Positions 24,227 through 31,551 of a stretch of DNA of 64,000 bases are shown in pieces; positions within the stretch are counted from its first letter, which is position 1, and each line of letters begins with the position of its first letter. The notes under the pieces are model-generated. The model saw only the letters and a program-made list of their open reading frames with translations. It was not told the DNA's origin and made no database searches. Source of the stretch: Zavarzinia compransoris (GTDB taxonomy: Bacteria; Pseudomonadota; Alphaproteobacteria; Zavarziniales; Zavarziniaceae); the NCBI RefSeq assembly GCF_003173055.1, contig NZ_QGLF01000002.1, forward strand, positions 124,322-188,321, in the 5' to 3' direction. A program made the translations under genes and the position numbers.

Positions 24227-24634
24227 ATGACGCAGGGAACCGGGAATGGCACCTACGAGCGCGGCCTGCGCATCCGGCGGGATGTGCTGGGCGCCGCCCA
24301 TGTCGATCGCTCCCTCGGCCAGGTCAGCGCCTTCGGGCGGCCGATGCAGGAACTGGTCACCGAATATTGCTGGGGGGCGGTCTGGGGCCGGGAAGGGCTG
24401 GACCGGCGGACGCGCAGCCTGCTGAACCTGGCCATGCTGACCGCGCTGAACCGGTCCCATGAACTGGCGGTCCATGTCCGGGGCGCGGTGACCAACGGCT
24501 GCACCGAGACCGAGATCCAGGAAACCCTGCTCCAGACCGCGATCTATGCCGGCGTGCCGGCCGCGCTCGAGGCGTTCCGGGTGGCAGAAAAGGTGCTTGC
24601 CGACCTGCGCGAGGCGGCGGAGGGCGCGCGATGA
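24227..24634 (+). CDS. PcaC-like carboxymuconolactone decarboxylase family protein
   Basis: 135 residues, the size of true 4-carboxymuconolactone decarboxylases. The core ELVTEYCWGAVWGREGLDRRTRSLLNLAMLTALNRSHELAVHVR and NGCTETEIQETLLQTAIYAGVPAALEAF follows PcaC closely, including HELxxHxRxAxxNG. No CxxC is present, as in PcaC. In the protocatechuate pathway it decarboxylates gamma-carboxymuconolactone, but no other pca gene is nearby, so a related lactone or oxoacid is equally possible. Its stop overlaps the next ATG by 4 bases. Confidence 0.85.
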   Translation: MTQGTGNGTYERGLRIRRDVLGAAHVDRSLGQVSAFGRPMQELVTEYCWGAVWGREGLDRRTRSLLNLAMLTALNRSHELAVHVRGAVTNGCTETEIQETLLQTAIYAGVPAALEAFRVAEKVLADLREAAEGAR

Positions 24635-25515
24635 CGGCCCGGCGCCCGGACATCGGCTTCATCGGGCTTGGCCGCATGGGCGGGCCGATGGCGGCCCTGC
24701 TGGCCAGGGCCGGGCACGGCGTGCGCGGGTTCGATATTTCGGCGGCGGCCCGCGACCGGCTGGCGGCGGCGGGGGGGACCCCGGTCGCCTCGCCGGGCGA
24801 GGCGGTGGCGCCGATCGTCATCCTGATGCTGCCGGATTCGGCCGCGGTCGATTCGGTCGTCCGGTCCGGGGCGTTCGCGGCGGCGTTGCGGCCGGGCACG
24901 CTGATCATCGACATGAGTTCGTCCGAGCCCACCGCGACAAGGGCGCTGGCCGGCGACCTGGCGAAACGGGAAATCCGCCTGGCGGATGCCCCGGTCTCGG
25001 GCGGGGTGCGCGGGGCGGAGGCGGGGCGCCTGACGATCATGGTCGGCGCCGGCGCCGACGATTTCCCGGCCGTCGCCGACTGCCTCGCCCCCCTCGGCAA
25101 GGTGATCCATGCCGGCGGCGTCGGCGCGGGCCATGCGGTGAAGGCACTGAACAATCTGCTCTCTGCGACGCATCTCCTCGTGACCAGCGAGGCCATGGCG
25201 GCCGGCATCCGCTTCGGCCTGTCGCCCGAAGTCATGCTGGCCATCTTCAACGCCTCGAGCGGAAAAAGCGGATCGACGGAAAACAAATGGCCCAATTTCA
25301 TCCTGACCGAACGCTACGATTCGGGTTTCGCCTTCAATCTGATGGTCAAGGACATGACGATCGCGACCCGCCTTGCGCGCCATCTCGGCACCGGGATGGC
25401 ACTCGGGGAACGGGCCGTCGGACTCTGGGAAGCGGCGCGCGCCGCGCTGCCGCCCGATGCCGACCATACGGAGATCGCCCGCTGGACTCTGGACGACGGC
25501 GACGGGTCGGCATAG
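24631..25515 (+). CDS. 3-hydroxyisobutyrate dehydrogenase family oxidoreductase
   Basis: 294 residues, usual length. Rossmann motif FIGLGRMGGPMAALLARAGH, substrate loop LADAPVSGGVRGAEAGRLTIM and catalytic Lys region GHAVKALNNLLSATHLL are all standard, as is the C-terminal SGFAFNLMVKDM segment. It oxidises a beta-hydroxyacid such as 3-hydroxyisobutyrate, tartronate semialdehyde or a larger analogue with NAD(P). Translationally coupled to the PcaC-like gene. Confidence 0.92.
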   Translation: MTARRPDIGFIGLGRMGGPMAALLARAGHGVRGFDISAAARDRLAAAGGTPVASPGEAVAPIVILMLPDSAAVDSVVRSGAFAAALRPGTLIIDMSSSEPTATRALAGDLAKREIRLADAPVSGGVRGAEAGRLTIMVGAGADDFPAVADCLAPLGKVIHAGGVGAGHAVKALNNLLSATHLLVTSEAMAAGIRFGLSPEVMLAIFNASSGKSGSTENKWPNFILTERYDSGFAFNLMVKDMTIATRLARHLGTGMALGERAVGLWEAARAALPPDADHTEIARWTLDDGDGSA

Positions 25516-25534
25516 CGGAATGCTGCGTCGCAAA

Positions 25535-25547
25535 ATTGTGTGACAGG
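25535..25547. promoter_or_regulatory. Weak GntR-type operator before the GntR gene
   Basis: ATTGTGTGACAGG matches the ATTGTATGACAAT palindrome at 10 of 13 bases, 28 bases before the GntR start. It suggests autoregulation but is the weakest of the four copies. Confidence 0.4.
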
Positions 25548-25574
25548 CAGTCGATCATTCCATATAGTTGCCCT

Positions 25575-26288
25575 ATGACCGATTCCAACTCGCTCGCCAA
25601 ATCCTGGAACGCCGGCCCTGTCGGGCGGATCGCCGCCCCGCTCCGCGAACAGGTGATCGCGGCGCTGCGGCAGGCGATCGTCGATTTCCAGCTGAAGCCG
25701 GGCCAGCGCCTCATCGAGCGCGAGTTGATCGAGCAGCTGGGCGTCTCGCGGACCACGGTGCGCGAGGCGTTGCGGGAATTGACCTCGGAAGGACTGGTGA
25801 CCGTGGTGCCGCAACGCGGTGCCGTCGTCAGCTCGCCCTCGCTCGACGATGCGGTCGACCTCTACGAGGTCAGGGCTTCCCTTGAATCGTTGATCGTGCG
25901 GCATTTCGTGCAGCGCGCCAGCGACCAGGAAGTGGCCCAGCTGAAGGCGACGGTCGACGATCTCGACGCGACGGTGCAGGCATCCGCCGATGTCCGCCGG
26001 ATCCTGGGGGCGAAGGACCGCTTCTATGCCGTCCTGCTGGAGGGGGCACGCAGCCCGGTCCTGCGCACGCTGCAGGAAAGCATCCAGAACCGCGTCCAGA
26101 TCCTCCGCTCGTCCTCGCTGTCGAAGTCGGGACGGCCGAAGGCGATGGTGCGCGAGTTGCGGGCGATCGCCAGGGCGATCGCGAAGCGCGACGCCGATCT
26201 TGCGGCACAGCTCTGCACCGAGCATGTGCGGACCGCCGCCCGGACGGCGCTTGCCGACCTGACGGCCGCCGGCGCCAGCCGCGACTGA
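25575..26288 (+). CDS. GntR-family transcriptional regulator, FCD subfamily
   Basis: 237 residues from ATG 25575. The winged helix-turn-helix LREQVIAALRQAIVDFQLKPGQRLIERELIEQLGVSRTTVREALRELTSEGLV (about 20-75, here split from VVPQRGAVV) is classical for GntR. The C-terminal all-helical FCD effector domain follows, with metal-binding-type His residues (IVRHFV, CTEHVRTA). FCD regulators bind organic acids. The gene lies among dehydrogenase genes and its presumed operator recurs before the liv, PcaC and 28002 operons, so it is the likely local regulator. Confidence 0.92.
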   Translation: MTDSNSLAKSWNAGPVGRIAAPLREQVIAALRQAIVDFQLKPGQRLIERELIEQLGVSRTTVREALRELTSEGLVTVVPQRGAVVSSPSLDDAVDLYEVRASLESLIVRHFVQRASDQEVAQLKATVDDLDATVQASADVRRILGAKDRFYAVLLEGARSPVLRTLQESIQNRVQILRSSSLSKSGRPKAMVRELRAIARAIAKRDADLAAQLCTEHVRTAARTALADLTAAGASRD

Positions 26289-26296
26289 TGTAACCT

Positions 26297-26313
26297 CCGC
26301 CGATCTTCGGCGG
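26297..26313 (+). terminator. Hairpin after the GntR gene
   Basis: CCGCCGA (26297-26303) pairs with TCGGCGG (26307-26313) around a three-base loop, 8 bases past the stop. No T-run follows, so it is only a possible terminator. Confidence 0.4.
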
Positions 26314-26412
26314 GCGTCGATCGATCCCCATGGCCGAAGAGGCCGGCACGGCCCCGCCGGGCCGAGGCGGCCGTGCGTTCCGAAACGGATATGCCCCCAT
26401 GAGCAACGTGAC

Positions 26413-27879
26413 ATGAGCAACGAGACAGGCGATCGCCTTGTGCCCCCGGATACGCCGACCGATCTGTTCATCGGCGGGCAATGGCGCCCCGCGGCGGGCG
26501 GCCGGCAGATGCCGGTCTTCGACCCGGCGACGGCCCAGCCCTTCGCCACGGTCGCGGACGGCAGCGATGTCGATGCCCTGGCCGCGCTCGACGCCGCCGC
26601 CGCCGCCCAGCGCGACTGGGCCCGCCGCGCGCCTCGCCAGCGGGGCGAGATCCTGCGCCGCAGCTTCGAGGCGATGATCGCGCGGCAGGACGACCTGGCC
26701 CGCCTGATCACGGCCGAAATGGGCAAGCCGCTGGCCGAATCCCGCGCGGAAGTGCTTTATGCCGCCGAATTCCTGCGCTGGTTCTCCGAGGAGGCGGTGC
26801 GGCTTGACGGGCGCTGGTCGGTGGCGCCGGAGGGCGGTTCCCGCCTCGTCACCATGCTGCAGCCGGTCGGGCCCTGTTATCTGATCCTGCCCTGGAACGT
26901 GCCGCTGGCGATGGCGACGCGGAAGATCGGCCCCGCGCTTGCCGCCGGCTGCACGGCGGTGGTGAAGCCGGCGGCGCAGACCCCCCTGTCGCTCAACCTG
27001 CTGGCGGTGCTGATGACCGCGGCCGGCCTGCCGCCGGGCGTGCTCAACATCGTCGCCACATCCGATCCCGCGCCCGTCACCGATGCCCTGATGGGCGATC
27101 CCCGCCTGCGCAAGATGTCCTTCACCGGGTCGACCCCGGTCGGGCGCGAACTGGCGCGGCAGGCGGCCGGCAACCTGCTGCGGTTCTCGATGGAACTGGG
27201 CGGGAACGCCCCCTTCATCGTTTTCGAGGATGCGGATATCGGTCAGGCGGCGCGCGAGGCGATGACCGCCAAGCTGCGCAACAACGGCGAGGCCTGCACC
27301 GCCGCCAACCGCTTCCTCGTCCACCGCTCGGTTGCCGGCGACTTCGCTGAAGCCCTGCGCACGCGCTTTGCCGATCTGGTGGTCGGGCCGGGGTTGCGGC
27401 CGGATGTCACCCTGGGCCCGCTGATCAACCGCCAGGCGGTGGCGCGGATCGATGCCCTGGTGCGCGACGCCGTGGCGGGCGGTGCCTCGCTGCTGTACCG
27501 GGGCAAGGTGCCGGACGGCGACGGCCACTATTACCCGCCGACGATCCTTGGCGATGTGCCGCCCGATGCCCGCATCGTGACCGAGGAGATCTTCGGCCCG
27601 GTCGCGCCGATCGTCAGCTTCGATACCGAGGACGAGGTCCTGGCGATCGCCAATCGATCGGCGGTCGGCCTTGCCTCCTATGTCTTCACGCGCGACCTGG
27701 ACCGGGCGCTGCGGGTGAGCGAGGCGCTCGAGGTCGGGATGGTCGGCCTGAACCGGGGCATCCTGTCCAATCCCGCCGCCCCCTTCGGCGGGGTGAAGGC
27801 CAGCGGTTACGGGCGGGAAGGCGGCGCCGAGGGGATCGCCGAGTATGTCGAGGTGAAATATCTCGCCCTCTCGGCCTGA
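26413..27879 (+). CDS. NAD(P)-dependent aldehyde dehydrogenase, succinate-semialdehyde-dehydrogenase-like
   Basis: 488 residues. LFIGGQWRPAAGGRQMPVFDP at the start, LPWNVPLAMATRKIGPALAAGC (cofactor site), FTGSTPVGRELARQA, the general base Glu in MELGGNAPFIVF and the nucleophile Cys in NNGEACTAANRF are all intact. The C-terminal APFGGVKASGYGREGG is that of the GabD group. It oxidises an aldehyde, perhaps the semialdehyde formed by the adjacent beta-hydroxyacid dehydrogenases. About 125 bases after the GntR gene. Confidence 0.92.
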   Translation: MSNETGDRLVPPDTPTDLFIGGQWRPAAGGRQMPVFDPATAQPFATVADGSDVDALAALDAAAAAQRDWARRAPRQRGEILRRSFEAMIARQDDLARLITAEMGKPLAESRAEVLYAAEFLRWFSEEAVRLDGRWSVAPEGGSRLVTMLQPVGPCYLILPWNVPLAMATRKIGPALAAGCTAVVKPAAQTPLSLNLLAVLMTAAGLPPGVLNIVATSDPAPVTDALMGDPRLRKMSFTGSTPVGRELARQAAGNLLRFSMELGGNAPFIVFEDADIGQAAREAMTAKLRNNGEACTAANRFLVHRSVAGDFAEALRTRFADLVVGPGLRPDVTLGPLINRQAVARIDALVRDAVAGGASLLYRGKVPDGDGHYYPPTILGDVPPDARIVTEEIFGPVAPIVSFDTEDEVLAIANRSAVGLASYVFTRDLDRALRVSEALEVGMVGLNRGILSNPAAPFGGVKASGYGREGGAEGIAEYVEVKYLALSA

Positions 27880-27921
27880 ACGGCTTTCCGGGCGTTGACG
27901 GTTCCATTCCTGTCTGATCAT

Positions 27922-27934
27922 ATTGTCATACAAA
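27922..27934. promoter_or_regulatory. GntR-type palindromic operator before the 28002 operon
   Basis: ATTGTCATACAAA, identical in 13 bases to the element at 24150, lies 68 bases before the GTG of the long dehydrogenase gene. It indicates that the 28002-30163 genes have their own promoter under the same regulator. Confidence 0.68.
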
Positions 27935-28001
27935 CATACAAGAATCGGGGCGCCGAAGCGGCCGTGACCGCCCGCCGCCCGCAACCAAGAGGACAAGGGA
28001 A

Positions 28002-29267
28002 GTGGCACGTATCTCTTTCATCGGCCTTGGCGCCATGGGCCTGCGCATGGCGACCCGCCTCGCGGAAACCGACGGCATCGAACTGACGGTCTACGACCTC
28101 GACCCGGCCCGCATGGCGTCGCTCGAGGGCAAGGCCCGGCTGGCGACCTCGATCGCGGATGCGGCCGCGGGGGCGGAGGGCATCTTCTCGGTCGTGCCGG
28201 CGGACCAGCATACGCTGGCGGTGGTCGGCGAACTGGAGAAGGTCATCCAGCCGGGCCAGGCCTTCGTCGATTTCAGCACCATCGGCCCCGCGACGATCGA
28301 GGCGGTCGGCCGGCGGCTGGCGGAAAAGGGCGCGCAGACGATCTCGGCCGGCATGACCAAGAGCCTGACCGGCGCCGCCACCGGCACCCTGTCGCTTTTC
28401 GTCGGCGGCCCGGACGAGATTCCGGCGGCGCTGAAACCCGCCTTCGACGCGATGGCCAGCGACATCATGATGGTCGGCTCGCTCGGCGCGGCCAAGGCGC
28501 TGAAGCTGGTCAACAACATGGTGGTCGCAACGCTCGACGTCGCCATGACCGAGGCGCTGGCGCTCGGCGCGCAGTTCGGCATCCCCTTCGAGCAGGTGAC
28601 GGGCGCGCTGGCCGCCGGCGGCGGCGACAACTGGCCGCTGCACAATCACATCGTGCCGCATGTCCTGCCCGATGTGTTGGGCCCGGGCTTCTTCGGCACC
28701 CGCTTCCTGATGAAGGACCTGAAGCTCTATACCGCCTTCGCCCGGTCGCAGAACCTGCCGGCGTTCTTTGCCGGCGCCGGCCTTGCCGCCTATCGCGGCG
28801 CGGCCGCCCACGGCTTCGGCGAGCATTACCACATGATCATCGTCCGCTGGTACGAGCGGGGCGCCCGGGTGGGCGAACGCCCGGCGAGCCCGCTCCCCGA
28901 CGGGCTTTCGGCGGCCGAGGTGACCGCCCGCCTCGTCGCCGGCGTCGCGGCGATCCAGGCGCTGGTCTCGGCCGAGGCCCTGCGGATCCTGGCGCGCATG
29001 GGGCTCGGCCAGAAGGCGGCGGCCTTCTACCTCGACAGCGGCTCGGCCGGAAACGATTCCCTGCGGGCCCTGGTTCGCACCCTCGAGGGCGGCAATGAGG
29101 AGGCGGTGACGCCCGCGCGCCTGCTGGCCGATCTCGACCAGGTGGCCGCGCTGGCCGACAAGGCCGATGTGCCCGGCGCCGTCTTCGAGGTGGGCCGGCA
29201 CCTGGCCGCGTCGCTCATCGATCGCCACGGCGAGGTGACCGACCTCTGGCGGATCGCGGCCGCCTGA
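28002..29267 (+). CDS. Extended 3-hydroxyacid dehydrogenase family protein
   Basis: 421 residues from GTG 28002 (AAGAGGACAAGGGAA upstream). The first 290 residues are the HIBADH fold: FIGLGAMGLRMATRLAE and the catalytic Lys stretch AAKALKLVNNMVVATL, but the usual DAPVSGG loop is replaced by SAGMTKSLTGAATGTLSLF. About 125 further residues, including VAGVAAIQALVSAEALRILARMG and DLDQVAALADKADVPGAVFEVG, look like a second copy of the helical C-terminal domain. In canonical enzymes that domain comes from the partner subunit to complete the active site. Substrate unknown. Confidence 0.85.
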   Translation: MARISFIGLGAMGLRMATRLAETDGIELTVYDLDPARMASLEGKARLATSIADAAAGAEGIFSVVPADQHTLAVVGELEKVIQPGQAFVDFSTIGPATIEAVGRRLAEKGAQTISAGMTKSLTGAATGTLSLFVGGPDEIPAALKPAFDAMASDIMMVGSLGAAKALKLVNNMVVATLDVAMTEALALGAQFGIPFEQVTGALAAGGGDNWPLHNHIVPHVLPDVLGPGFFGTRFLMKDLKLYTAFARSQNLPAFFAGAGLAAYRGAAAHGFGEHYHMIIVRWYERGARVGERPASPLPDGLSAAEVTARLVAGVAAIQALVSAEALRILARMGLGQKAAAFYLDSGSAGNDSLRALVRTLEGGNEEAVTPARLLADLDQVAALADKADVPGAVFEVGRHLAASLIDRHGEVTDLWRIAAA

Positions 29268-29275
29268 CCCCGGCG

Positions 29276-30163
29276 ATGACGGAAACCGGACTGGACGGCG
29301 ATGCCGCGGCCTATCTGGCGGTGTTGCGGCGGCAGGCCCAGCCGCCGCTTCACACCCTGACGCCGGCTCTTGCCCGCCAGCGGCACGAAGCGACGGCGTC
29401 GGCGGTGCCGGGCATTCCCCGGCCGGTCGAGCGGGTGGAGGATGCGGTGCTTGCCGGCATCCCGGTCCGCTGGTACCGGCCGGCCGGGGCCCGGGGGCTG
29501 GTGGTGTTCATCCACGGCGGCGGCTGGGTGACCGGCACGCTGGACAGCTATGACCGGCTGTGCCGCGACCTTGCGGCGGGGGCCGGCTGTTCGCTGGTCT
29601 CCCTCGGTTACGGGCTGGCGCCGGAACTGCGCCTCCCGGCCCAGGTTGATCAGGTCGTGGCCGCCTGCCGCGCCCTGGCCGCGGCGGGCGAGGGGGCGCC
29701 GGTGCTGGCCGGCGACAGTGCCGGCGGCTATCTCGCGCTGGCTGCCGCGCTTCGCCTCGGGGGCGGGGGGATGGCCTTTCGCGGCCTTGCCCTGCTCTAT
29801 CCGGTGGTGGATGCCGCGCTCGATACCCCGTCGGCACAGTCGCGGGCGACCGGCTTTCGCCTGGAGACCGAGACCATGCGCTGGTACTGGCGCCATTTCC
29901 TGGGTGATGCGCCGGCCCCGGCCCGCCCCGCGCCCGCCGCCCTGGCCGGCCTGCCGCCCTGCCTCGTCCTGACCGCCGGCTTCGATCCGCTGTGCGATGA
30001 GGGGCTGGCCCTGGCCGCCGACCTGAAGGCTGCCGGCGTGCCGGTCGTCGACCGCCACTATCCCGGCCAGATCCACGGCTTCCTGCGTCTTGGCCATGTC
30101 ATGGCCGCGACGGCCCCCGCCCTGGACGCGGTTTGCGCGTTCCTGGCCCTGCCCGGCGGCTGA
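29276..30163 (+). CDS. Alpha/beta hydrolase of the hormone-sensitive-lipase family
   Basis: 295 residues. HGGGW (oxyanion hole), the nucleophile elbow GDSAGG, acid DPL in TAGFDPLCDEG and the base His in GQIHGFLRL complete the catalytic triad of family IV esterases. It hydrolyses a carboxylic ester or lactone. Nine bases after the extended dehydrogenase, so probably co-transcribed. No signal peptide, hence cytoplasmic. Confidence 0.9.
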   Translation: MTETGLDGDAAAYLAVLRRQAQPPLHTLTPALARQRHEATASAVPGIPRPVERVEDAVLAGIPVRWYRPAGARGLVVFIHGGGWVTGTLDSYDRLCRDLAAGAGCSLVSLGYGLAPELRLPAQVDQVVAACRALAAAGEGAPVLAGDSAGGYLALAAALRLGGGGMAFRGLALLYPVVDAALDTPSAQSRATGFRLETETMRWYWRHFLGDAPAPARPAPAALAGLPPCLVLTAGFDPLCDEGLALAADLKAAGVPVVDRHYPGQIHGFLRLGHVMAATAPALDAVCAFLALPGG

Positions 30164-30184
30164 AGCGGAACCAAAGCTCCTTCA

Positions 30185-30207
30185 GGCGAAGTGGAAACCG
30201 GTTCGCC
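30185..30207. repeat. Possible dispersed palindromic element
   Basis: GGCGAA (30185-30190) and TTCGCC (30202-30207) flank GTGGAAACCG in the gap after the hydrolase. I remember very similar GCGAAGTGGAAACCGGTTCGC elements scattered through alphaproteobacterial genomes between genes, of unknown function. Only one copy is in the window, so the repeat status is from memory. It may also act as a weak terminator. Confidence 0.35.
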
Positions 30208-30267
30208 GTCCGAACATGCGCTAGGTTCTGTGGACACTAAAGTGCCGAGTTCTCCTTGCGGGCAGAG

Positions 30268-31551
30268 TCAATCCTCGATGAAGGTCTTCGCGATCTGGTC
30301 CTGCAGGGGTTTCACCAGGTAGCCGAGCACGGTTCTCGAGGCTGTCTCGATGAAGATCTCGGCCGGCATCCCGGGTTTCAGCGCGCTTGCGACCGCCGGG
30401 GGGAGGGCCGAGCGCTCGATGCCGATCCGGGCGCGGTAGAAGGTTCGGCCGGTTTGGGGGTCGCTGCTGGCGTCGGGGGTGACGGCATCGATGGTGCCTG
30501 TGACCTCGGGCGTCGTGCGCTGGTCGAAGGCCGGAAAGCGCACCCGGCCGGCCATGCCGGGCTTGACGCGGTCTATGCCGGTCGGCTCGATTTCGGCCTC
30601 GATGATCAGGCGGTCGTGTGCAGGCACGACCAGCATCAGGGTTTCGCCGGGCCCGACGACGCCGCCCGTGGTGTGGACGATCGATTCATGGATCGTGCCC
30701 GCCGTCGGTGAGAGAATGTCGATGCGCCGGAGCTGATCCCCGGCGGCGATGCGGCGCTCCGACAGTTCCGCCAGCCGGGTTTCGACCTCGCGCAGTTCCG
30801 CCAGCACATCCTTCATCCGCTGGGTATCGACCTGGATGACCTGAAGTTCGAGTTCGGCGATCCGCTGACCGGTCTGGGCGACGGTCGACAGCAATTGGCC
30901 GCGCTCGCCGGCGATCCGCGCCTCGTCGCGTTCCAGGGCTTTCAGGCGGGGCAGGGGGACGAGTTCCTTCTGGCGCAATTCGCGGACACCCCGCAATTCT
31001 TCCCCGATCAGGCGGAGTTCCCGGTCCTTGGCCTTGATCTGGGCTTGCAGGCCTTCGGTGTTGCGGCTGGCCTGGGCGATCTGCTCGCGCAATTGGGCGA
31101 TCTCGCCGTCGCGGGCGGCGCGGAGCGCGGCCAGCACCCGGGCCTCCGCCCGCCAGGCATCGAGCGCCGGCCCGGGCTGGTCCGGCTGCCCGGCCGGTTC
31201 GGCGAGGCCGTCCCGTTCGGCCATCAGGCGGTGGCGGCGATGGGCGAGGGCGATCACCTGGCTTTCGACGATCCCGAGATTGGCCCGGGCCTGGGTCCCG
31301 TCCAGCCGGACCAGAAGCTGCCCGGCGGCCACCCCGTCGCCGTTGCGCGCATGGATTTCGCTGACGACCCCGCCCTCGAGGTGCTGGATGCGCTTCACGT
31401 CGGATTCGACCACGATCCGCCCGGGCGCGACGACCGCGCCCGCGACCTCGGCCAAAAGGCTCCAGCCGAGAAACCCGCCGAGCACGAGAACGACAAGGCC
31501 GAGCCCGGCCCGGGCATGACGGCGGAGGCTGGCGCCCGCGGTGGCCGTCAT
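30268..31551 (-). CDS. HlyD-family membrane-fusion protein of a type I secretion system
   Basis: 427 residues from ATG 31551. One N-terminal membrane segment (LGLVVLVLGGFLGWSLLAEVAGAVVAPG), then VESDVKRIQHLEGGVVSEIHARNGDGVAAGQLLVRLD (lipoyl-like half), a long coiled coil (about 95-275, DGEIAQLREQIAQASRNTEG and following) and the barrel ending SALKPGMPAEIFIET with RTVLGYLVKPL. This is the HlyD/PrtE adaptor that bridges the ABC transporter to a TolC-type outer-membrane channel. No TolC homologue is encoded in the window. Overlaps the transporter gene by 4 bases. Confidence 0.93.
   Translation of the reverse strand: MTATAGASLRRHARAGLGLVVLVLGGFLGWSLLAEVAGAVVAPGRIVVESDVKRIQHLEGGVVSEIHARNGDGVAAGQLLVRLDGTQARANLGIVESQVIALAHRRHRLMAERDGLAEPAGQPDQPGPALDAWRAEARVLAALRAARDGEIAQLREQIAQASRNTEGLQAQIKAKDRELRLIGEELRGVRELRQKELVPLPRLKALERDEARIAGERGQLLSTVAQTGQRIAELELQVIQVDTQRMKDVLAELREVETRLAELSERRIAAGDQLRRIDILSPTAGTIHESIVHTTGGVVGPGETLMLVVPAHDRLIIEAEIEPTGIDRVKPGMAGRVRFPAFDQRTTPEVTGTIDAVTPDASSDPQTGRTFYRARIGIERSALPPAVASALKPGMPAEIFIETASRTVLGYLVKPLQDQIAKTFIED

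Noticed and set aside
24227-24634. Assigning the gene to the protocatechuate pathway as pcaC
   Set aside because: No other pca gene (pcaB, pcaD, pcaGH) lies in the window, so the family similarity alone does not fix the substrate.
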